In this document: piece after piece, positions 58,423 to 64,000 of the stretch
How the letters are laid out: each line of letters begins with the position of its first letter
How positions within the stretch are numbered: position 1 is the first letter of the stretch
Assembly: GCA_964520325.1 (NCBI GenBank)
Contig: CAZFOB010000007.1
Span: 86,157 to 150,156 of the forward strand
Reading direction: 5' to 3'
Source of the DNA: CAZFOB01 sp964520325
GTDB lineage: Bacteria > Actinomycetota > JAICYB01
DNA length: 64,000 nucleotides
The notes under the pieces: model-generated
Seen by the model: only the letters and a program-made list of their open reading frames with translations
Databases searched by the model: none
Told to the model about the DNA's origin: nothing
Program-made: the position numbers and the translations under genes

Positions 58423-60225
58423 GTGACCGAGACTGCAACGAGGCTTCCGCATTGGGACATGACCACGGTGTTCCCGGCGCTCGACTCGCCGGAGTTCGCC
58501 ACCGCATACGACGAGCTGATCTCGCGTCTCGACGAGCTTGTGGCCCTTGTCGACGCCAAGGGTGTCCGTAAAGCCGGTTCGTCCGAGGTGACCGACGACA
58601 CGGCCGTGACTTTCGAGGACGTGCTTGGCCGCCTGAACGACATCGGGGACCGATCGCGCGAAGTGACCTCCTATCTCCATTCGTTCATCACCACGCAAGC
58701 GCAGAACGACGCCGCTCAGGCGAAGAGCTCCGAGCTCCAGATGATGCTCGTGTCGCTCGCGAAGATCAGCACGCGTTTCGTCGCCTGGGTGGGCAGCCTC
58801 GATGTCGATGCGCTCATCGAGCGATCACAGGTCGCGGCAGACCACGAGTTCGCCGTCCGGAAAGCGAAGCGGGACGCCGAGACTCAGATGAGCGAGATCG
58901 AGGAAGACCTGGCATCGAGCCTGTCACCGTCGGCGCGAGGTGCTTGGGGACGGTTGCACGGCAACATCACGTCGCGAGTGATGGCCGACCTCCGCAGGCC
59001 CGACGGCAGCGTCCAACGCCTGCCGATGGCCGCCGTTCGCGGCATGGGCGACGATCCGGACTCCGCGGTGCGCGAAGCCGCATACAAGGCCCAGATGGAG
59101 ACGTGGCCGACGGTCGAGGTGCCGCTGGCGGCCGCGCTCAACAGCATCAAGGGCTGGGAGAACGAGCTGAGTACCCGCCGCGGTTTCTCAGACTCGCTGC
59201 AACCGGCGCTCGAGAACAACAACGTTGATCGCGAGACTCTCGAAGCCATGCAAACGGCGTGCGTCGAGTCCTTCCCGGATCTTCAGCGGTACATGAAGGC
59301 GAAGGCCAAGTTGCTCGGCAAGCAGCGGCTGCCATGGTGGGATCTCGGCGCGCCGGTCGGGCGTGAGGTCAAGCGTTACCCGTGGGACGAGATGGAGACG
59401 TTCATCGTCGATCAGTTCGCAACGTATTCGGACAGACTCGCTTCACTCGCCGACCGAGCCTTCCGTCAACGGTGGATCGACGCCGAGCCTCGACAAGGCA
59501 AGCGCGACGGCGGGTTCTGCATGGGTGTCCACCGCGACGTGTCTCGCATCCTCGTGAACTACACGAACACGTTCATGAGTGTGGCGACCGTGGCGCACGA
59601 GCTCGGCCACGCGTACCACAACATCAACCTGGCCGACCGCACGCCCTACCAGCGCCGGACGCCGATGGCGCTCGCGGAGACGGCGAGCACCTTCTGCGAG
59701 ACGATCGTCTCTCGCGCGATGTTCAACGCTGCGTCGGACGGCGAGAAGCTCGCCATCCTCAACGGCGATCTCGTGCGCGACAGCATGATCGTCGTCGCCA
59801 TCCACAGCCGCTTCCTCTTCGAGAAGCACGTCTACGAATCGAGGAGGACGCGCGAGCTGTCGGCGACGGAACTCTGCGCGGCCATGTCGGACGCACAGAT
59901 CGAGTGCTTCGGCGATGCGCTGGACCCTGACGTGACGCACCCGTACATGTGGTGCGTCAGTCCGCACTACTACTCGTCGACCTACTACAACTGGCCGTAC
60001 ACGTTCGGGCTGCTCTTCGGCCTCGGTCTCTACAAGCGCTACGAAGAGGAGCCGGACGCTTTTCGGGCCGGCTACGACGACCTCCTCGCCTCGACGGGAA
60101 GCGCCGACGCCGCGACGCTCTGTGCGCGATTCGGCATCGATATCAGGACACCGGACTTCTGGCGCGCGAGCCTTGATGTGATCCGCGAACGGATCGAGCT
60201 CTTCGAGTCTCTGGCGAAGGATTAA
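58423..60225 (+). CDS. pepF: M3-family oligoendopeptidase
   Basis: The 600-residue metallopeptidase has the zinc site HELGH at about residues 392-396, within SVATVAHELGHAYHN. The ALAETASTFCETIV helix bears the third ligand. The catalytic tyrosine/histidine region lies at HPYMWCVSPHYYSSTYYNWPYTFG. It is cytosolic and degrades peptides of about 7-20 residues. The start is a GTG behind GGGAGGGG. The stop overlaps that of the convergent esterase gene by 4 bases. The symbol follows the PepF-type family member and is the best match, not certain orthology. Confidence 0.88.
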   Translation: MTETATRLPHWDMTTVFPALDSPEFATAYDELISRLDELVALVDAKGVRKAGSSEVTDDTAVTFEDVLGRLNDIGDRSREVTSYLHSFITTQAQNDAAQAKSSELQMMLVSLAKISTRFVAWVGSLDVDALIERSQVAADHEFAVRKAKRDAETQMSEIEEDLASSLSPSARGAWGRLHGNITSRVMADLRRPDGSVQRLPMAAVRGMGDDPDSAVREAAYKAQMETWPTVEVPLAAALNSIKGWENELSTRRGFSDSLQPALENNNVDRETLEAMQTACVESFPDLQRYMKAKAKLLGKQRLPWWDLGAPVGREVKRYPWDEMETFIVDQFATYSDRLASLADRAFRQRWIDAEPRQGKRDGGFCMGVHRDVSRILVNYTNTFMSVATVAHELGHAYHNINLADRTPYQRRTPMALAETASTFCETIVSRAMFNAASDGEKLAILNGDLVRDSMIVVAIHSRFLFEKHVYESRRTRELSATELCAAMSDAQIECFGDALDPDVTHPYMWCVSPHYYSSTYYNWPYTFGLLFGLGLYKRYEEEPDAFRAGYDDLLASTGSADAATLCARFGIDIRTPDFWRASLDVIRERIELFESLAKD

Positions 60226-61124
60226 GCCAGCCGGTCGCGCAGGAACGCGGACACGCGAGCCACCGAGGCCCCCGACTCGGGGAGCAGCGTGAACAGGTGC
60301 CAGGCGTGGAACATCCCCGGCTCGATCTCGAACGTGACGTCGACCCCGTCGCTCGTGGCCCGGGCAGCGAGCCGGCGTCCCATGTCGAGAAGGATCTCGT
60401 CCTCTCCGACTTGGACGAGCAGCGGGGGCAGGCCGGTGAGGTCGGCGTTGCCCGGTGAGGCCAGCGGCCCGCTCGCATCGCCGCTCGGGACGTAGCTCTC
60501 GGCGAACACCTCGATGGCTTCCGGACGAAGGAAGTCGATGTCCATCGCGGCCTCCGAAACCTCGCCAAGTCCGGTGAGGTCGCACCACGGTGAGAGCACG
60601 GCCGCTGCGGCCGGCAGCGGAAGTTCGGCATCGCGGAGGCTGATAAGCAACGCGAGAGTGAGGCCGCCCCCGGCGGACTCACCTGCGACCACGACCCGCT
60701 GCGGATCGATGTCAGCGATGACCGCGTTGTAGGCGGCGATCGCATCGTCGACGGCCGCAGGGAACGGGTCTTCGGGGGCCAGCCGGTACTCGGGCAACAG
60801 CACTGGGATCTTGAGCGCCGATGCGAGCGCCGACGCCAGCGGCCGATGCGAGTTGCGCGTGCCGATGCAGTAGCCGCCTCCATGAAGGTAAAGGAGGGTG
60901 GCGCTCAGGTCGGCGTCCGGCGTACTGAGCCTGTCGGCCGGCATGCCGGCGAGCTTGGTGTCCTCGACGTCGACGCCCTCGGCCACCGGCATCATCTGGC
61001 CGAGCAAGTCGAATGCGCTCCGAAGCTCGGCCACCGAGGGGCGTTCGCCAATCCCCACAGGGCGCTGGGCCTTGAACATCTGGGCGAGGTTCTCGAATTC
61101 GGCGCTCGGCATGTTCCACATCAT
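60222..61124 (-). CDS. HSL-family alpha/beta hydrolase (acetyl esterase type)
   Basis: The 300-residue esterase has the hormone-sensitive-lipase oxyanion motif YLHGGGYCIG, the nucleophile elbow GESAGGG, and the acid in VGEDEILLDMGRRL. The catalytic His is in EPGMFHAWHLF. All triad residues are in place. It hydrolyses short-chain esters. The ATG at 61124 (a second ATG follows) is the start I use. It is divergent from the two-TM cyclase gene. Confidence 0.88.
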   Translation of the reverse strand: MMWNMPSAEFENLAQMFKAQRPVGIGERPSVAELRSAFDLLGQMMPVAEGVDVEDTKLAGMPADRLSTPDADLSATLLYLHGGGYCIGTRNSHRPLASALASALKIPVLLPEYRLAPEDPFPAAVDDAIAAYNAVIADIDPQRVVVAGESAGGGLTLALLISLRDAELPLPAAAAVLSPWCDLTGLGEVSEAAMDIDFLRPEAIEVFAESYVPSGDASGPLASPGNADLTGLPPLLVQVGEDEILLDMGRRLAARATSDGVDVTFEIEPGMFHAWHLFTLLPESGASVARVSAFLRDRLA

Positions 61125-61176
61125 GATGGGTCGAGCTGTCTTGCCGCCAAGCGGTGTGCGCCGCGATGCTGGCAGC

Positions 61177-62100
61177 GTGCGCAAACTCTTCCAACACGTC
61201 ATCGCGTACGTCGCCGTCAACGCGTTCCTGATCGCGATCTGGGTCGTCGTCGCCGGAGGCAGCACCGAGAAGCTCAAGGCCGTCCTCGATGACCCAAGCG
61301 AGTCGATATCCCTTGGGTTCTGGCCGATCTTCCCGCTCCTCGGGTGGAGCTTGCTGCTCATTCTTCATGTAGGCAATGCGATGTCCGAAGTGATGTTCGG
61401 TGACCGCGCCGGCCGGAGGCGCAGGAAGATACGGAAAGAAGCTGCCGCCGGCGCGAAGGAGCTTGCGAAAGAGGTCGTGAGCGCGATCGACAAGGCACAC
61501 GAGCGGCGGATGGTCCGCGATGCTCGGCGTGACAAGCGAAACGAAGGTCGCGAGATGACGAAAGCGCCGTCACCGACGGCGCCTACGCGCAGATGGGTCA
61601 CGGTGATGTTCTGCGACATCTCCGAGTCGACGTCCCACAACGAACGACTCGGAGACGAGGCGTGGCACAAAGTGCTCGCACATGTCCGCGGTGTCGCGCG
61701 CGCCGCGCTCTCGCAGCGTGGGGGGACTGAGGTCGGAACTCAGGGCGACGGGATGCTCGCGCGTTTCGAGAGCCCGGCGGATGCGGTGCTCTGCGGCATC
61801 GACATCCAATCCGAGCTCGGGCAAGCGCGCGAGACGAGTGACTTCGTCCCAGAGGTGCGCATCGGTGTGCACGCCGGCGACGCCGTCGAGGAGGAGGGAG
61901 ATCTCATCGGACGCGTCATCAACCTCGCTTCACGCGTGACCGACGAAGCGATCCCGGGAGAGATATTGATCACCGAACCCGTGGCGGATCAATTGGTCGG
62001 CAAGCTCGAACTCGAGGACAAAGGTCTGCGTCCATTGAAGGGGATGGCCCAGCCGCGACACTTGCTCGCCGTGCGTTGGACCGACGTTTCTCAGACGTAG
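61177..62100 (+). CDS. two-helix membrane protein with class III adenylate/guanylate cyclase domain
   Basis: The 307-residue product begins with a 2TM domain: helices VIAYVAVNAFLIAIWVVVAG and ISLGFWPIFPLLGWSLLLIL. A basic linker with coiled-coil character (RRRRKIRKEAAAGAKELAKE) follows. The cyclase domain starts at VTVMFCDISESTSHNERLGD, with metal Asp147 and Asp191 (TQGDGMLARF). The RIGVHAGDAVEEEGDLIGRVINLASRV segment carries the transition-state Asn/Arg. All key residues appear intact, so it probably makes cAMP or cGMP. GTG at 61177 is my preferred start; GTG at 61156 is an alternative. Its 3' end overlaps the HxlR gene by 10 bases. Confidence 0.83.
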   Translation: MRKLFQHVIAYVAVNAFLIAIWVVVAGGSTEKLKAVLDDPSESISLGFWPIFPLLGWSLLLILHVGNAMSEVMFGDRAGRRRRKIRKEAAAGAKELAKEVVSAIDKAHERRMVRDARRDKRNEGREMTKAPSPTAPTRRWVTVMFCDISESTSHNERLGDEAWHKVLAHVRGVARAALSQRGGTEVGTQGDGMLARFESPADAVLCGIDIQSELGQARETSDFVPEVRIGVHAGDAVEEEGDLIGRVINLASRVTDEAIPGEILITEPVADQLVGKLELEDKGLRPLKGMAQPRHLLAVRWTDVSQT

Positions 62101-62516
62101 CGGACGTCGTCGGCCGACTCACCCGGACGACCGTCCTCGTCGACGGTCCGCGCACAGGTCGGGCAATACCAGCGAACCTCCATCGGCGTCCCGCACTCGA
62201 CATGTCGCGGCGCCTCGGCCCCCGGTGTGGTCCCAGCGCCCCATTCGGCGAGCAGGCGCAGCGCCCCGACGAGCTCTCGTCCGCTGCCCGTCAGTGCGTA
62301 GGTCATCCGCAGCGGACGGCGGGAGTAGGGGCGCGCGCGCACGATGCCTTCGCGCTCGAGGTGGCGCAGCCGTCCGGACAGGATGTTCGGCGCGATCCCT
62401 TCGACGTCGTGGCTCAGATGACCGAAGCGCCGAGGGCCGGCGAGCAGGGCGTCGACGATCAGTAGCGTCCAGCGGTCTCCCACCCGTTCCAACGCTCTGA
62501 CGAGTGGATCCGCCAT
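62091..62516 (-). CDS. HxlR-family transcriptional regulator with C-terminal zinc ribbon
   Basis: The 141-residue product has the winged-helix HxlR domain: ALERVGDRWTLLIVDALLAGPRRFGHL, then APNILSGRLRHLEREGIVRARPYSRRPLRMTYALTGSGRELV. The typical N-terminal redox cysteine is absent. A C-terminal CxxC pair (HVECGTPMEVRWYCPTCART) suggests a zinc ribbon as an alternative sensor. GGAGG lies 8 bases before the ATG. It is divergent from the serine protease gene, with a palindrome between. Confidence 0.87.
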   Translation of the reverse strand: MADPLVRALERVGDRWTLLIVDALLAGPRRFGHLSHDVEGIAPNILSGRLRHLEREGIVRARPYSRRPLRMTYALTGSGRELVGALRLLAEWGAGTTPGAEAPRHVECGTPMEVRWYCPTCARTVDEDGRPGESADDVRYV

Positions 62517-62555
62517 GGGTTTGACCTCCGGTTGCTCTTCGGGGAATGTCAGTAG

Positions 62556-62576
62556 TAAGTTGCAAGTTACAACTTA
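62556..62576. promoter_or_regulatory. palindromic operator between the HxlR and serine protease genes
   Basis: TAAGTTG (62556-62562) and CAACTTA (62570-62576) form a 7+7 inverted repeat with a 7-base spacer. It sits 18 bases before the protease ATG and 40 bases before the HxlR start. HxlR proteins bind such sites in their own intergenic regions. Confidence 0.65.
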
Positions 62577-62593
62577 ACAGCCAGGAGGACCGA

Positions 62594-63496
62594 ATGACAG
62601 CGATCGCAGGTTTGCAGGAGACGGTCAGGACGATCGCCGACCGCGTTGGCGGAAGTGTGGTGGGTGTAGCGGGGCGTCGGTCGGAGGGGTCCGGCTTGGT
62701 TGTGGCGCCCGGCCGCATCCTCACCAACGCTCACAACCTGTGGGGCTCCGCGGTGGAGGTGAGGTTCTCCGACGGCCGCACCGAGCAGGCCCAGGCCGAC
62801 GGCGTGGACGTCGAAGGCGACGTTGCCGTGCTCGAGGCCGACACGAAGGACGCCGAGCCGATCGCCTGGCCGATCGTGCAGAAGGAATCATCGACAGTCG
62901 AGATCGGCGCAGCCGTCTTTGCCGTTGCCAACCCAGGCGGACGGGGACTCCGCGTCACCTTCGGTTTGGTGTCAGGCACCGAGCGCGCGTTCCGCGGGCC
63001 GCGCGGTCGTCAGATCGCCGGGTCGATCGAACACACGGCACCGCTACTGCCCGGTTCGTCGGGCAGTCCCATCGTCGATGACGACGGCAACCTGCTCGGC
63101 GTCAACACGCACCGTCTCGGTGATGGCTTCTATCTCGCGATCCCCGCCGACGAACAACTGCGTCTGCGTATCGATGCGCTGGCGCGGGGAGAGGCGCCGA
63201 CGTATCTCCGTCTCGGAGTCGCGCTCGCGAGCGGCGAGGTTGCGACGCGGTTGCGGCGTTCGGTTGGCTTGCCGCAGGTGGACGGCGTGCTCGTCCGCGG
63301 CGTGCAAGAGGATGGCGCTGCAGCGGCCGCAGGGATCCGCGAAGGCGATCTGCTCACCACCGCCGGTGGCAAGGCTCTTCGTACGAGCGACGACCTGCTC
63401 GCCGCGCTCGAGGCGTCCGCGAGCTCGAAGAAGCTCGAGATCCGGTTCCTGCGGGGCGCTGAAGAGAAGTCGATCACGGTCGAGTTCACGGGCTAG
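62594..63496 (+). CDS. cytoplasmic trypsin-like (HtrA-type) serine protease with PDZ domain
   Basis: The 300-residue product has no signal peptide or membrane segment, unlike typical HtrA. The S1C protease domain has catalytic His47 (LTNAHNLWG), Asp76 (VEGDVAVLEAD) and Ser156 in LLPGSSGSPIVDDDG. A single PDZ domain follows (VDGVLVRGVQEDGAAAAAGIREGDLLTTAGGKAL). The ATG at 62594 is behind CAGGAGGA. The HxlR gene opposite and the shared operator suggest regulation by that protein. A degraded sister gene lies immediately downstream. Confidence 0.88.
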   Translation: MTAIAGLQETVRTIADRVGGSVVGVAGRRSEGSGLVVAPGRILTNAHNLWGSAVEVRFSDGRTEQAQADGVDVEGDVAVLEADTKDAEPIAWPIVQKESSTVEIGAAVFAVANPGGRGLRVTFGLVSGTERAFRGPRGRQIAGSIEHTAPLLPGSSGSPIVDDDGNLLGVNTHRLGDGFYLAIPADEQLRLRIDALARGEAPTYLRLGVALASGEVATRLRRSVGLPQVDGVLVRGVQEDGAAAAAGIREGDLLTTAGGKALRTSDDLLAALEASASSKKLEIRFLRGAEEKSITVEFTG

Positions 63497-63499
63497 GAC

Positions 63500-63822
63500 A
63501 TGGACGCGCTCAGCCACCGGCCGGTCGACTCAACGAAAGCGATGCTCTCGACGCATACTCGCGGATCGTCACGAACGTCGCCGAGAAGTTGATCCCGTCG
63601 ATCGCGAGTCTCACGGTCATGGGACGCACGCACGGCGGACGTATCCCTCGAGGACAAGGAGCAGCCGCACGCCACGCTCGATCCGATGTTCGATGCCCTC
63701 ACCGAACTGATCGCGGGCGATGCGTCGTTCGATGACGTAACACGCGCGTATCGGGAAGACGAGCGGTTGCAGCCACCTTTGGACAGCTTCGAGTTTGACC
63801 TCGTGGATGGAGTTTCCTGAAC
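63500..63822 (+). pseudogene. remnants of a second trypsin-like protease gene plus an unknown C-terminal fragment
   Basis: After the protease stop, an ATG at 63500 opens a frame. The recognisable part (LDAYSRIVTNVAEKLIPSIA, the N-terminus typical of S1C proteases) lies in another frame from 63529, and no catalytic domain follows. A further stretch, 63640-63822, reads DVSLEDKEQPHATLDPMFDA and continues to a TGA with strongly coding-like third-position GC. Its family is not recognised. The segment 63497-63893 therefore holds decayed genes and no intact one. Confidence 0.5.
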
Positions 63823-63893
63823 CGAGTTCTCCTTAAAAGGAACCGAAAGTGGCAATGGATTTGGCAGTATGCGCGCCCCGCGCGTCGTCCGAG

Positions 63894-64000
63894 GTTTTCC
63901 ATGGCCGCTTTCGCGGCCACTCTCGCGGGGATGAAAGAGACGCCTATTCGAGTCCAGTTTTCCATGGCCGCTGTTCGCGGCCACCCTCGCGGGGATGAAA
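63894..64000 (+). CRISPR. two copies of a CRISPR-like hairpin repeat at the window edge
   Basis: Copies start at 63894 (43 bases) and 63957 (44 bases, reaching the window end). Both begin GTTTTCCATGGCCGC and end TCGCGGGGATGAAA. Each contains the stem GGCCGC...GCGGCC, with loops TTTC and TGTTC, and a few substitutions. They are 63-64 bases apart with a 20-base unrelated gap. The sequence flavour (GGGGATGAAA end, internal GC stem) matches actinobacterial CRISPR repeats and the period fits. The short spacer and imperfect copies suit a degenerate array end, but other tandem repeats cannot be excluded. No cas gene is visible. Confidence 0.5.

Noticed and set aside
59443..60588. 381-codon frame antisense to the oligopeptidase
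   Set aside because: Shadow of pepF; no motif, and the conserved peptidase frame has a good start and the zinc site.
63699..63984. Minus-strand open frames through the terminal repeats
   Set aside because: They read through the repeat units and have no homology-like features.

Overview
The window reads as chromosomal DNA of an uncultured high-GC Actinomycetota. Pointers to this phylum are two mycothiol-dependent maleylpyruvate-isomerase-fold proteins, the DUF2017-clpS pair, a DUF222/HNH endonuclease, a dodecin, an LCP cell-wall protein, stand-alone class III cyclase proteins and many GTG/TTG starts. A TAnnnT box lying 5-8 bases before several start codons suggests leaderless mRNAs. No rRNA, complete tRNA, replication origin or prophage is visible.

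0-9.5 kb: an ImmA/IrrE-type metallopeptidase with a zinc-ribbon tail, a type I modification pair (hsdM, hsdS; no hsdR in view), a DUF222/HNH endonuclease and an ISL3-family insertion sequence. These are followed by a lone ChlI-domain protein, an FMN split-barrel protein and a GH4 glycosidase. 9.5-16 kb: an RHH regulator, an MMPL/TetR/MFS export operon with a palindromic operator, and two envelope genes that share a duplicated promoter. 16-31 kb: housekeeping and catabolic genes, including a TetR-controlled MDMPI/thioesterase/hydrolase operon, dodecin, clpS, an M32 carboxypeptidase, mazEF beside a vapC relic, a crotonase, a nitroreductase, nfuA, an ATP-grasp enzyme and hemD. The stretch ends with a CCAEP-tail radical SAM protein overlapping a DUF169 gene.

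30.8-38.6 kb: a block of accessory character bounded by two same-orientation remnants of the 5' half of a tRNA-Arg(CCT) gene. It carries a YnfA protein, crcB with a frameshifted DUF190 gene, two methyltransferases, a LuxR-cyclase-ATPase regulator, higBA flanked by 24-bp direct repeats, and an HTH/Clp-N pair behind twin operators. 38.6-48.3 kb: an ABM-type protein, a methyltransferase, a crotonase, a luciferase-like oxidoreductase, chrA behind an epoxide hydrolase, a SURF1 protein and an M28 peptidase. 48.4-53 kb: an overlapping operon of an AarF/UbiB kinase and an ABC-2 exporter. 53-62.5 kb: glyA under a ZTP riboswitch, an LCP protein, nadB, a P-loop kinase, an isochorismatase, an M3 oligopeptidase, an HSL-type esterase, a two-TM class III cyclase and an HxlR regulator.

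The right edge holds a cytoplasmic trypsin-like protease gene, the wreck of what looks like a second one, and two copies of a 43/44-base hairpin-containing repeat at 63-64-base spacing. That pair is probably the edge of a CRISPR array continuing outside the window. The observations most worth following up are the CRISPR-like edge, the tRNA-half-bounded block, the CCAEP radical SAM/DUF169 pair, and the genes whose starts appear non-canonical (hsdS at ATT, chrA at CTG).
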